Source: Sclerodactyla briareus
Taxonomy: Eukaryota > Echinodermata > Holothuroidea > Dendrochirotida > Sclerodactylidae
NCBI GenBank assembly: GCA_026419785.1
Contig: JAODTK010002444.1
Coordinates: forward strand, 338,334-402,333
Direction of reading: 5' to 3'
Length of the DNA: 64,000 bases
Both the position numbers and the translations under genes were made by a program. The notes beneath the pieces are model-generated. The model had not been told where the DNA came from, did not search any database, and saw only the letters and a program-made list of their open reading frames with translations. This document shows, in pieces, positions 24,390 through 34,919 of the stretch (position 1 is the first letter of the stretch; each line of letters starts with the position of its first letter).

Positions 24390-24489
24390 ATGTTAGGGTC
24401 GGGATACCTACATGTGTTCAACATTCTGCAGTGTATATTTTGGATGGTGTTTATAGTTCTAGCTGCAGCATGCAAAACATTACATCGAG
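24390..24489 (+). CDS. Candidate first coding exon with signal peptide
   Basis: An ATG at 24390 opens 33 codons that end one base into a codon at a GTAAGA donor (24490). The encoded peptide begins MLGSGYLHVFN, followed by a hydrophobic core CIFWMVFIVLAAAC and then KTLHR, a plausible signal peptide or signal anchor. The phase-1 donor agrees with the two-base entry of the next candidate at 25072. The distance to it is about 580 bp. I do not recognise the protein. It lies 240 bp upstream of a right-type T1 end (24726-24826), so it might instead belong to that element. Chance cannot be excluded for a single 100-base exon. Confidence 0.4.
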
Positions 24490-24725
24490 GTAAGAAGCTA
24501 GGCTAACACCCGTGCAGGGAAAGGCGTAGAGAGAGAATGAAAACCATTTAAAAACTCATGCAAGTCATATATACTTGGACGAATGCTGTCAACAACGCTG
24601 CAGCTTCAGCAATTGTCGTAAACTGGTAGAAAGCACGCCACTCGGAACACTTTTTGGCAATTCAAAAGAAAAAGCCAATAAAAAAGGGACCTTAAGACAC
24701 AAACCTGACATATAGACACCTAGCA

Positions 24726-24826
24726 TGGCAAAAAGAGAAGTGCGATGGGGTGGCCAATCCACATATGTGTAATTGCCAAAAGCTCAACGTGGCATTGGGG
24801 TGGGTGCAATCGTCCATCAGGGTAAG
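24726..24826 (+). mobile_element. Diverged right end (R2) of the T1 family
   Basis: In right-end orientation it reads 'ggcaaaaagagaagtgcgat', then 'ggggtggccaa', 'cacatatgtgtaa', a 'gtggca' remnant of the tggccagaca block, 'ggggtgggtgca', and ends 'catcagggtaa'. The order matches the right ends at 20205-20308 and 35155-35251, with more divergence. Nothing upstream matches the subterminal region shared by those two copies. Confidence 0.5.
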
Positions 24827-25071
24827 ATTCAGTGCAAACACAGAGTAGAAGAAAGACCAAATAACACCATATTCACAAAAGACAGCCTGGCTCTCTCAGC
24901 CAGACGCATTTCACTCTTGCCCTTCTGTCTGCAATGAACTGTCAAAATTGGCCTCGGGGGACAACCCAGACTTTCCTCAATTGGATTAAAATTCACTGGA
25001 TTCACCCCATTTTTTATCTCAGGTTATCGTGGTTTAATGAAATTAGGTCCTATTTTTTCTGACTCTCCTAG

Positions 25072-25176
25072 TGCTCCAGTCCTTACAATTCATTCAAGAC
25101 AATAATGTCACGCTTGTGTTACCTCTGAGTCACAATGTCATGAAAACATGTTCTTCTGGGCTTCTTCGGACACGAA
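25072..25176 (+). CDS. Candidate internal exon 2, extracellular-type sequence
   Basis: A good acceptor with a long pyrimidine tract (25050-25071, ending 'ctctcctag') opens into a frame entered with two spare bases, matching the phase-1 donor at 24489. It reads LQSLQFIQDNNVTLVLPLS, then HNVMKTCSSGLLRTR. It contains an NNVT glycosylation sequon and one cysteine. The most likely donor is a GTAGAA at 25177, again phase 1, though it is weak. The frame stays open for another 30 codons to a stop at 25268, so the exon could be longer or terminal. Beta-rich extracellular composition is an impression, not a domain assignment. Confidence 0.4.
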
Positions 25177-25179
25177 GTA

Positions 25180-27235
25180 GAAGCTGCGGAAAATTAAACC
25201 CACAGAAAAAGGAGGAATTCATGAACTTCACATTATCATATCATGAATACTGCAACTTTGAACTATAGCTCCATATCTAACTTTTGAATGGAAATATAGG
25301 ACATGCCTTCTCTTTCATAAATATAACGTTTAGCAGTAATATTCTCCAACCTCAACATGTCCATAATTACACTGTGCTGTACAGACTACTTCATGTGATC
25401 AGGCGCGTACCAAGAGACTTGTCTTGGTGGGGGGGGGGGGGGGGTTTTGGGGGGGTTTGAGGTTGGAACCCAATGAAAGTACACCCTCATAAATGACCTC
25501 GCCTCCCTATCGCAAATAAGTACAATTTACGGTCCCCTAGAACCTGCGCTGCAATATTTTCTAAATCACACTTCAAAACCCCTACTGAACTGTGAATAAG
25601 GTACTTCACTGCATGGAATGGTTAAAACCTAATTTGATAGTCGGTCGCGCACCAAACTAAACGACTGCCGCAGAACATTAAGTAGTGAGGTCAGTGGTTT
25701 TCATTTTCCTAGGTAAAATATTTATTGCGTATGCAGATCCACTTTAATAGGACCCAGGCACATTGTACACTAAAATCAAATATCTTATCGCTCCGCACTA
25801 AAACCGAATAGCGCCATCACACACACATGCAATCCAACCACAAGCGTAATTCCCTTTTTAAAAAATATAGGACTGTTGACCATAATGGAATGTTTACATT
25901 GACGTCACAGCCTATTTGGCTCCTCGCTGCTGTTATCGTGGGCCAGCTTTTTTCGCTACAGCTGAGACTTTTCAATTTCACCGGGATATTACTGGAAACA
26001 AATTAACATTCAACTTTCCTAGTTATAATAATAAACATTTTTATATTTCCACCCGTTTGAACTGGGGAGACTATAGATCAAATTCTGGCTAGTTTTGCGA
26101 TGAAAGAACGGTGTGATATTTGAGCACAATAACTCAAATCCATATTACGCATCCCGTGGGGATACACTCGTAAAATCTGTCGTGTTATGTGTTAAACAAG
26201 CATTCCATAAACCGGTGCATGCAATTTATTGTTCAATATAGGGAATGCGGAGGAATGTTACAGTATGCAGTCCAGATTTTGAAGAATACGTTTATAAAAT
26301 TACAATTAGGGGGGAAGAGATGAGGTACCAGATTATGCCAGTATCAGCGGGGTTACCAGGGAAAATGTTGTAATGTGATGAGCATTTCCTTGTGGACAAA
26401 CTGTTTTCATTGGGGGTGGCAGGGTTAGCTTGTAGAGACACTGAGCGAATTCAAAATTCCCATAGCGACAGCATCAGTACCATGCAGACAAGGCGATCAC
26501 CTGGTCACGATCAGTGGTTTTCTATATTCACCCACTGACACACTATACACACCAACTAGTTCATGCAAACAATCGTCATGTCAAACGACATCACGAATTT
26601 TCACATATAACACATTCAAATTCCTAAAATTCCCTAAAATAACTGACCTAAAAATAGCGTTTGATGCTTATTACAACAGTCCCTTAATTGTTTTTTCTTC
26701 TTCTTCCCCTCCTTCCCCACTCTTCTCTCCATAACTACCCAAATTTGAATCGTTTTATCGCTCAGCTCCAATTCACTTCTTCGACCCAAAATCCAACTTG
26801 AAATGTCCTAAATCCCCTTAGCCCCCGAGGGCTTCTTTGTATTAAAATCATTTCCTTTATTATTAATTGCCTTTTATTTTCCAGCGCCAGGCTTCCATCC
26901 CCGCCCCCTTCCATGCAGCAAACACCCTCCCCCACCATCCCCCACACACAACAAACTATCCCCATGCTGCAGTCAAGGATGTCCCAAAATATCTCTAGAA
27001 ACCTCCACATTTTTCCCCCCAGTCCCCAGGCAATAGAGAGGAAAGAAAAATGTTACAGTCTTTCCGAAGGGTCTAATCAACAGAACCAAATCAAAATTGG
27101 TTGGGTAACAGGTTTGCTTGTTGGCAGCTAATAACACACAGGAGCTACTGGTTTACTCCGTTCCCATGCTTTAATTCTAACAGAAGCTAATACATGATGG
27201 AATTCATCTATTCCTGACCATCAACATCGATCCAT
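25180..27235. other. Unassigned, intron-like
   Basis: AT-rich DNA without a recognised gene. A G run at 25429-25450 follows 'caggcgcgtacc', which resembles the first bases of a MITE end, but no matching inverted end was found. A pyrimidine-rich stretch lies at 26690-26730. Confidence 0.4.
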
Positions 27236-27239
27236 AAAA

Positions 27240-27960
27240 TGTTAATTGACCATACCTACTGAGTTCGGCGAAATTCTTACCAAGTTGGAAATTGGAATAT
27301 ATTATGCAAATTAGCCACATACAAGTGACCTCTACTGACCCAAGCTGTACCTTCCAAAATGACAGGATCAAAGGGGATCACATGTCTACCAAGCTTTGTG
27401 GAAATCTAACAACTTCCAAAATTGCATAAATTGTGCAATTAAACACATTAAATGCCTGCCAGTGACCTCGACTTAACTTTAAATTTCTCGGGAACTCATG
27501 GTAGACCACTCCACCAAGGTTTCGGAGACTCAAAAAATTCGTATAATTAATGCAATTAGACCCACTTCATCTCATATTTATAGTCTAGAAATCTAGCAGT
27601 TCATCATCCTGCATCCAGGTCCTACATGCAAACTACATCTTTGTTAGCCATACGTTCTTGCATAATCCTGCTAACAGCTCAAACATCATTTACTAACATG
27701 AGCTATACCCACCTAATTATGACTTTTGCTGCCAAAAATCTGATCAGATTGTGTACACGAGCCACATTTTTGTCACAGTACCTCCCGGTTTGTGATCAAT
27801 CCTGCTAACGAGAAAACAGTGTTCCAACACACACAGCACACACGCCAATAGGACCACTATTCTCTCCTGAATTTCATTCAATCGAGACAAAAAAACCCTA
27901 GAAATCCGACATGTACTTTACACCCCACATAGAACTTGCTTTAATGCCCTATTAATTGAT
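27240..27960 (+). repeat. Composite repeat family F, copy 1
   Basis: A tandem core of about three ~115-130-bp units (27240-27560), each with 'atgcaaatt', a 'gtgacct' block, 'accaagtt..gtg.aaatct' and 'ccaaaatt', is followed by a unique tail. Tail landmarks are 'cataatcctgctaacagctc', 'aaaatctgatcag', 'cctgctaacgagaaa', a CA-rich stretch and 'tttcattcaatcgagacaaa'. The same core-plus-tail order recurs at 44000-44900 and 54690-55330. No terminal repeats or coding capacity are visible. Confidence 0.65.
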
Positions 27961-28245
27961 TACACATTCATCAGTGAGACCTTTCTTGTTCTGATGAGCT
28001 TTTTGGAGGGACCTATTGCTACTGAACATGGAATCTTTAGAACTCTAGAGGGCGCTGAAGTACATTTGGGTATCTATATCGCGAGGAGGGAGAAGGGGAC
28101 CGGTCCCTGAAAAATGTTGAAAAAGTTTGTGATTATAGTCTTGTGAATAATGCACCATTCTGCAATCTAGCTACTCTCACATTACCAAAGAAATCAATCC
28201 ACACCATTTTGCATCCTGGCCCCCTCCCTTACATGTCTCCCACAG

Positions 28246-28349
28246 ATCCACAGTCAATTGACCCCCTCCACCTTCAACACCCCGGCCCCAATAATTCAAC
28301 ATTCTGGATACCTCCTGATAAGAGCTATGACCTGGAGTACTCAATCCAA
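28246..28349 (+). CDS. Candidate internal exon 3, N-glycosylated extracellular segment
   Basis: Strong acceptor 'catgtctcccacag' at 28232-28245, then two spare bases and 34 open codons to a GTGAGT donor at 28350. The peptide starts PQSIDPLHLQHPGPNNSTFW and continues IPPDKSYDLEYSIQ, with an NNST sequon. Entry phase fits the exon at 25072-25176. The donor as read is phase 0. If one G of an original CAAG|GTGAGT has been lost, it would be phase 1 and match the next exon. This is the most convincing single exon of the set by splice signals and composition, yet the family is not recognised. Confidence 0.5.
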
Positions 28350-28579
28350 GTGAGTAGCTCCAAGCCAATCGGCCCAGTCTGTGTATATTTGACTAAAAAA
28401 AAAGCCTGGGTTTATATCCAGGAATTTTCAATAGGATGGAAACAAGAACGCTTGCCTAACCTGGGGGAGACAATCTTTTGCTTCTGATAAAGAGCTTGAG
28501 AATGAAAAATGGTGCGACATGTTGAATAATTTTCCCCGTTTTTCCATTTGATACTTTCATTTCTTTCTTTTCATGACAG

Positions 28580-28700
28580 CCTACACTATGAGCCTTGCAA
28601 CCTGTTTGCGCCCCCCTGAATCTACCCAGCTATACCTTCACCTCTGCCATTGCTAACTTTCCTATCATACCACAACTGAACTATAGTATTGTCATCACTG
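28580..28700 (+). CDS. Candidate internal exon 4, one frameshift at a C run
   Basis: A long pyrimidine tract ending 'tttcttttcatgacag' (28564-28579) precedes this segment. It enters with two spare bases and reads YTMSLATCLRP before a run of six C at 28611-28616. Dropping one C continues the frame as a short hydrophobic, proline-containing stretch ending NYSIVIT, and reaches a GTGAAA donor at 28701 in phase 1. The 121-bp length becomes 120 with that correction, giving a phase-1 exon at both ends. The need for a frameshift lowers confidence, although homopolymer errors look common in this window. Confidence 0.35.
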
Positions 28701-28756
28701 GTGAAAGCATGCCCATTGTATCAACTTCTACAGTTGTACCAGTAGGGCTGGTATCA

Positions 28757-29345
28757 TGACAGAATTCTGTGTCCCTTGAAGATGGGACAAAAATTTGTTT
28801 GCCCTTGGTTCAGGAATTCGCGGTCCGTAGCCACATCCTTGCGGTATCCCCTCGCTCCTGTTAGAGATGTTGATGAAGACATTAAACATTGAATTGCCCA
28901 TTCTTTTTTGGCATTTTCTTGGCTGAAGTTGAATTCTATCAATCAATTGATCTCAATTGTGAAGCATATCAATCGGACCAGGATTGGCAACAGGGCGCAG
29001 CCACTGTTCTGAAGTGGGGGGGGGGGGTCCGAGCTTTGAGGGGGTCAGAAAAAGTGATGGGAAACATTTTTATGTGAAATAATTCATTATGGATGGAGGC
29101 CCTCCCAAAAGTTGGGGGGTCATGACCCTCCAGACCCCCCTAGTGGCTGCGCCCTTGTTGGCAAAAATAACCTTCTATTTTCATAAAATGGCAACTAAAG
29201 ATGTACAGACCTGAAAAAGTCCTCCCATGAAGCAAGATCGGCCAATTTGCCTACGTTTTGTGACGTCAAACATCAAGCCAACTCATGCCCAAATAAGGCC
29301 CATTCAGTTTGTCTGGTCTCCGAAGACACATATTTCTTTTGTAAT
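28757..29345 (+). repeat. Dispersed repeat family C, copy 1 (interrupted)
   Basis: Aligns with 30568-30985 in the same orientation: 'gaattc.tgtcccttgaaga', 'ttggttca.gaattc', 'gatgttga.ga.gacatt', 'caatcggacca', 'gtacagacc', 'agcgaggtcagccaattt' and 'tgtctggtctcc'. Without the inserted MITE (28991-29157) the unit is about 420 bp. The family origin is unknown. Confidence 0.75.
28991..29157. mobile_element. Non-autonomous hAT-type MITE with target duplication
   Basis: This 167-bp insertion interrupts family C copy 1 exactly; the other copy (30568-30985) lacks it. Its ends are inverted: left cagggcgcagccactg, right the reverse complement of caagggcgcagccactag. It is flanked by direct TTGGCAA duplications at 28984-28990 and 29158-29164 (7 bp exact, 8 bp with one mismatch). 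CAGGG-type ends and an ~8-bp duplication are typical of hAT elements. There is no coding capacity; an internal G run and a matching C-rich stretch make it partly self-complementary. Confidence 0.85.
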
Positions 29346-29359
29346 ATTCTGTTCACAAG

Positions 29360-29515
29360 TACATGACTGCTATGAGCTTCCAGATTTGGTGCATGCAGCC
29401 ACCCTGCATTTCGTTGAAGCATCACGCAATGGGACACCAGCTATTCCAACGGCACTGTTCACCAAGGTAGAGTACATGTCCCCGTTTCATATTCGCTCAG
29501 TATGTTGCCTCATTA
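29360..29515 (+). CDS. Candidate internal exon 5, unknown extracellular-type
   Basis: After an acceptor at 29358-29359 (tctgttcacaag) the frame enters with two spare bases, matching the phase-1 exit of the preceding candidate. It stays open for 51 codons to a GTGAGT donor at 29516, leaving in phase 1. The peptide includes HDCYELPDLVHAATLHFVEA, an RNGT sequon, and ends near FHIRSVCCLI. An alternative donor (GTAGAG at 29467) would end it earlier in phase 0. The 5' edge abuts the dispersed repeat copy, so part of the acceptor may be repeat-derived. Family not recognised. Confidence 0.4.
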
Positions 29516-29868
29516 GTGAGTGGTAAATTCAAGGCAAATTTGCTCAAACAGAGTGCTCTGATATCCCTAAGCCCAAATCTTTATTTCAACTTTCCATCCC
29601 TTCCGCAAACCCCAGTGATGTGTAATCACTTAGTAATAAGAGGACTCTGTCACGTTTTCCATTCCTCTTGATATAGTCTCTCATCATCCCAGTGACAATA
29701 TTAGGCGGCAGGGAGGGTATTTTCCAAATTTTGGCAAAGTTTGAGCTCTGTGAAATTTGGACTTTTATCTCTGGCAAAATTATTGCACGATTGATTGCGT
29801 GTGGCTGGGCTGCCCCTTAATATTACAAATTATTTATTAGTGTGTGGGTGGAGTACTAGTACTGTCTT
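29516..29868. other. Unassigned, intron-like
   Basis: No recognised gene or repeat between the last candidate exon of the cluster and the minisatellite. Confidence 0.4.
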
Positions 29869-29869
29869 G

Positions 29870-30345
29870 TAACTTGACAGCTTTGTATAGTACTTGCCTT
29901 GGATGTCCATCAGATCTAATGACCAACTTAACCACTAACACTTGCCAAGTGGTCTGTCATCAAGTCTAACTGACAAAACTTGACCAACTACACTAGCCAG
30001 GTTTGTCCATCAGTCTAACTGACAATTAACCACTATCACGTGAACGGGAGGTCTTCCTCATGTCTGAACAACTGCCACCTAACCTTGCCGGATGGTCTGT
30101 CATCAAGTCTAACTGAAGAAACTGATCACAACACTTGCCTGGTGGTATATGTTCCGATTCTAACTGACAAATTACCACGTCCTGCTGGAGTGCGTCACAA
30201 GTCTAATTGACAAACTGACCAACTCACAATTGCTGGTGGTGGTCATCCAATCGAACTGACGAACATACCAGCTAACACTTATCGTTGGTGTGTCCTCGAG
30301 TCCAACTGACAAACTAACACTTGCAGTGATGTGCCATCATGTCTA
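29870..30345 (+). repeat. Minisatellite, ~50-60-bp unit
   Basis: About eight to nine units of the form 'gtctaactgacaaactgacc' followed by 'aactaacacttgcc.ggtggt' and 'tgtc.atcaa'. Clear 'tctaactgac' or close variants occur near 29967, 30017, 30105, 30160, 30210, 30255 and 30300. Units differ by substitutions and small indels. Confidence 0.8.
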
Positions 30346-30567
30346 GGTAATTACATGCATACACCATGTTTCAATAAGTAACTTATTTTTGAATTCGCAA
30401 AAAGCTGACCTTACTTAAATGACCTACGACTTTCAAATGGCATTCACTCATTGTTAGGGCCATGTAATCCACATCCACCAAGGTTTCAGTGAAATCTCAA
30501 GTAGTCTTGAGAATTGCATAATGCATAGGATGTGTGTCAATCTGCATTAGATATTTTTCCAGTTATA

Positions 30568-30985
30568 CATGCAGAATTCCTGTCCCTTGAAGACGGGGCA
30601 AATTTGTCTGCCTTTGGTTCACGAATTCCATGACCGAGTTGTCCCACATTCTTGCGTTTTAGGATGTTGACGACGACATTTTAAACATTGACTTGGATTT
30701 TTTTTCCCCCTTGCTAAAGTTGATTCTAATAGATCAATTGACCTTAAAAAACAATGGTGAAACATATCAATCGGACCAAGATGCAACATTAACCTCCAGA
30801 TTTTTAGGGAAAATTGCCAACTTATTCTGTACAGACCGTAAAAGGTCTCCCACAAAGCGAGGTCAGCCAATTTCCTGCAAGTGGTGTGACATCAAAAAAT
30901 CGGCCATTTCATGCCCAAATCGGTCAAGTTGTTTGTCTGGTCTCCAAGGCACTATTTCTCTCCTGAATTATCAATTCGTGCACGG
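30568..30985 (+). repeat. Dispersed repeat family C, copy 2
   Basis: The uninterrupted partner of 28757-29345. It defines the empty site of the MITE: here the sequence runs from the 'caatcggaccaagatgcaac' block on into 'attgccaacttattctgtac' without the insertion. It also carries an extra ~20 bp absent from copy 1. Confidence 0.75.
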
Positions 30986-31041
30986 AGAGACATAGCTAAT
31001 CCTCACATTCCCCCCGGTGACCCCGGGACACCCTCTAACCG

Positions 31042-32602
31042 CAGTGTTCCCAACTTTTTCCCCCCCATTTCTTCTCCCCTTTGCCTTCGAGTGGAAGCCT
31101 TGTCTTATGAAATCAGGCCATCGAATTAATAATAACCGATGGCACCGACGGCAATCGGCGTCGATGCCCTGCCAATTTGCGTGATGCCCTCCACATTTTT
31201 ACGCTTCACCGACGGCAATGAACTGCCGTGCCCTAATTGCTCATTGCTGTTGTTGCCCTCCCCCTCTCAACACTAGTTGATAATACCCTGACAGCAACCT
31301 CTGAAAGTTTCCATTGAATCATTAGGCCCATTACATGTAAAAGTGGTCAGAAATTTCCGCATTTCATTTTTTACTCATTCTGCATTGGAATCAGTCTTTC
31401 ATTCATGTAATTGTAGTGTTTGTGCACCAACAATCCGTATATCCGTGTTGTCCAATGGTACCGTACTATGGGTATTAAAGTAAAAACTTGACTGAGGTAC
31501 GCACCCATGGAGCTATTATATTAACCGCAACTGCCCTGTCCACTCCTGCGCGTAGGCCTATCGAATCTCGCTCACATCGCACATTATCGGATTATCCTTC
31601 AACCATCATTTACTACTACATTCTGGGTCGTAGAATTGTACGTGGAATCAATAAGTAAAGTTGGCATAATTAAAAACGTAACCAACCCCAGGCCCGGCCA
31701 GCCCCACGCTGCCCACACGTAAATATAATTGAAACAACGGCAAATTACGACTGCACTGCGAAACGGCCTACGTAATTCACATAATTGTACATTCCACTTC
31801 TGAGCTAATTACTGCTATGCATTGCCGTGCGGCGCACATGGTTGTTGAACTGGTTCGAACCGGTTCGCTGCACATAGCAGACAGCGCAGCGATGGGCGGC
31901 AAGGTCGTCTGGGTGTGTGTATGGGATTTGAGGTGATACCGTTATGATTGTAGTTGCTAGCGAGTTCCTTCGCAGCGACGAAACTTTTCACATCACATTG
32001 CAATACTCAGTACCACCATATGACGCGTGAATGAGTTATATTGCCAGAAAGCTCATTTGTTTTTTCATGGAAACTATAAAAAACGATCTCATTTGAGTAT
32101 CTAGAGTAAATTAATTATGAGTTGAAAAGCCATTGTCGAAAACGAGGGGTTGACCGACCGATAAGAATACACTGGACCTCGCTTATAACGTTCGTAGTAT
32201 GATGAAGAGTTACACGGTTACAACTTTAAAAACAATTTTTTTTGCGGTAATTTTCAATTGCCGTTCTTGCCCTTGGTCTTTTTTTTCAGATTGCCTTGCT
32301 GCCCTTAAGAATTGTTTCTAAATGCTTGGGGCCCTGCCATTTTGAATGTAACCGAAGGCATTTTGCATTGCCTCCGAAAATTCCTTGCCCATTCCACTTT
32401 TATTCGAGCCTGTGAAATATATTATAATTAAAGGTTGATAGGTGGGGAGATGCGGGAAACGTTTAAACTTGCTAGGTAATTGTGTTTGTAAACAAGAATT
32501 CACAGCTCGAAAAACCCTGCCAAAAAGATTACCTTTGTATACATTTTTTCTCCCTGAAATTTGAAATTTGAAATTTTCCCCCTGGTTGCATGGGAACCAC
32601 TG
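31042..32602. mobile_element. hAT-like element, ~1.56 kb, no recognisable transposase
   Basis: The left end reads cagtgttcccaacttttt, and the right end, as reverse complement, reads cagtggttcccatgcaac. These match over about 13 bp apart from one indel and resemble hAT termini. Flanks are ctctaaccg on the left and ctctacag on the right, compatible with a decayed 8-bp target duplication. GACGGCAAT / ATTGCCGT-type sub-repeats lie inside both ends (31150-31250 and 32255-32300). No transposase frame is recognised, so it is a non-autonomous or heavily decayed copy. Confidence 0.5.
31812..31880. other. Branched inverted-repeat (tRNA-like fold) segment
   Basis: An 8-bp outer stem (ctgctatg at 31812-31819 with catagcag at 31873-31880) encloses two smaller hairpins. 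One is ccgtg/catgg around a 7-base loop (825-841 of this kilobase). The other is aactgg/ccggtt around ttcgaa (31848-31865). The layout recalls a tRNA without a D arm, but the anticodon-like loop lacks U33 and the joining lengths are wrong, so it is not called a tRNA. Confidence 0.4.
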
Positions 32603-33500
32603 CTCTACAGCAATATCTTGAAATACTCTAGCTAAGTCTGGGCCTTCTCCATGGTACCGATGAATCGGAGAAAAATCGGGGAGTGCTTTTTCCACCAGTC
32701 TATCGCCATAACTACAGCAATAATGAGTGCCAGTAATCACCTGCAGTGTTTTCCTCCTGCGTTGTGAGTCTCTCATGTTACTATTTATCACCCCCGGGTG
32801 AGATTGCGGCCTTGGCCAAGTGCTAATTAAGCCCTGTGAGCCTCGGGAGGTAGTATTCCCCCTTCCCCAGGTGCTAATTGCAGCGACATGAGAACAGGAA
32901 CCGTAGCAGCAGGATGAGATGGGCTGATGACAAAACAGCCTCAGTGAATGGACCCCGATTCTGGCTGCACCGTGGGGAAATAAGCGCCCAGTGGCAAAAA
33001 TCCAGGGTTTGTCATTGGCAAGATTTTGACGTCCATGCTGGCATGACATATAAATATGTCGCTCATGCTGAATTGCTGTAATGTGCAACTCATCCCACTC
33101 TAGATCTTATGTGCATGTATTCATTACATGGTATATTTAATGTGAGATATGAGATAAAAAATATGAATTTGATGTTATCTCCTGCGGGGGGTTTTCTGGA
33201 AGGGATTTTTTCAGCTAACAAACCGACAGTCAGGCAGAAATGTTACAGCACATTTGGACGGCGCGATCTATTCATTAATATTCAAGATTATTATCAATTG
33301 TAATAAAAAAAAATAATGATAAATATATAATAATTATTATTATCAGCATATATACATGATATGAATAATATTGTAGTGCATAACTGCCTTCAGACATTCA
33401 TGTTAGTAAATATGATTTGTTATTATCAATATTATTTATATCATCAACAATAAACAAATTATTACTGATATGCATTATCTCATTGAAGGCGGTAGTTGGA
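32603..33500. promoter_or_regulatory. Possible regulatory stretch with homeodomain-type sites
   Basis: Beyond the hAT end, 32700-33110 is richer in GC than the flanks. It contains 'gtgctaattaagc', 'ggtgctaattgcagc', 'ttggccaagtgc' and 'cagtaatcacctgcag', all of a kind seen in developmental enhancers. It is followed by an AT-rich tract with many taat/atta cores (33270-33480). This is motif-level inference only. An open minus-strand frame of 256 codons (33088-32318) crosses the transposon boundary and is not accepted as a gene. Confidence 0.25.
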
Positions 33501-34918
33501 TCAATATCTGCACGAAAATTTGGTAGCCCCGGTTTTGATCGGCTGCTGCGTATTGTTATTTAGTGGGAACGGAATAGGAGATTTCCTATTATGGCCCCCA
33601 ATTCACTGGATTATTTTGATGTTAATCAATTGTATGGGAGATAGATACCAAAAAGTTTTCTTATAATTTTTTACAAAATCGGAGGGCACCTAAACAGCCT
33701 CGATGAGATACCGAAACTCCGGAAGGTGAATGAGAATGACAGCCTAACTGCACAGAATTAGCAGCGCAGCTGCAGACTTGAGTAACAGCAAGCAATGCTC
33801 CATTATCACGTTCTAGCAAAAATCTGATGCCTGAATTGGAAATACAGATACAAGAATTATTTCCATTTATCTAATATTTGGCTCGAAGTTCACTACTTAG
33901 CGTTAGAACATACCAGCATATTGAATTTCTGGTAGGCATGAGAATTGGCCTTAATTCCAGAAAATTGTGTTCGATTGCACCATATTTTAACTTTGTATGG
34001 CCGAAAATCATGTACCTTCGGTCATTCAAATAGATATAGATTCATGATTCATAATCATTAGAATGCCTATAAAGAGAGAGTCCACAATAAGGTGAAACAA
34101 ATCATGCAGATCCCCCCTACCCACCCATTGTTGTAAACCAATGTTCTACAACCGATCTGGATTGGGTTTATATGCCCTTCTCGTACCCTTAGGCACGCTA
34201 TAGGTATTCCATTTATGTATAATTATGGCAATACGTTCTGTACTTGTTTGAAAATCGTCCAATATAATGTATCAACTGTATATTTCTACTATTGTTTAGT
34301 TTCTGCATGTTTATATGCGTTACAACCTTTGTAAGCCAATTTCCAGTTGAGGACAATAAAATCAATCAATCCATAGCCACAAACGGTCACTTTTGTCCAT
34401 CATGAGATTGCATCTCGTACCTGCTTTCAGGCGTGATCGATTGACAGTCAATCACCTGTTGTCTCATACGGCTGAATAAACACAAAATGTCACAAGATGT
34501 TTTTACTGGGGCCCCTGTTGATATGAACTTTTAGAGATATATGGCCAGGGGTTGCCAGTAGTAGCCTCATTTATTGGAGAGCCAGCAGTGCTATATACAA
34601 GGCACATGGTGTCATTGGGTTGACATTTATTACCATGGATCTGTACAATTGGCGAGATAAGCCAAAACAGAGCACAGCTGTTTTATCTGCATGCTCTCAT
34701 TTTAGTGTCACAAGGGGCCGGGGCATGTGGCTGATCAGGTATCCCTAAGGTGATGCCAGTTGTCAGCCATGCGTTCTCAGTCGTTGTCTGTACATGATCG
34801 TGGTACAAGGCATTATCTTCGCATGACCCCCTTACTACCCTGCATCAGCTGAGTCAACAAATGACCCGCCCCTCAGTCACCTTCGAGATTGACAAATCAA
34901 GAAAAAAAGTCACTCGGA
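33500..34918. other. Unassigned AT-rich sequence
   Basis: No gene recognised. Around 34270-34375 a 'gttgaggacaataaaatcaa' sequence followed by a short (atca)n run resembles the 3' end of a LINE or SINE, but nothing upstream is recognisable. Confidence 0.35.
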
Positions 34919-34919
34919 C

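Noticed and set aside
31848..31865. tRNA gene suggested by a ggttcgaacc T-arm-like palindrome
   Set aside because: No D arm, no U33 in the anticodon-like loop, wrong spacing to the outer stem, and a 6-base instead of 7-base T loop.
32318..33088. Minus-strand open frame of 256 codons
   Set aside because: It crosses the right boundary of the hAT-like element at 32602, joining transposon and flanking DNA. It has no domain and an odd composition. The length is notable but the structure argues against a real protein.
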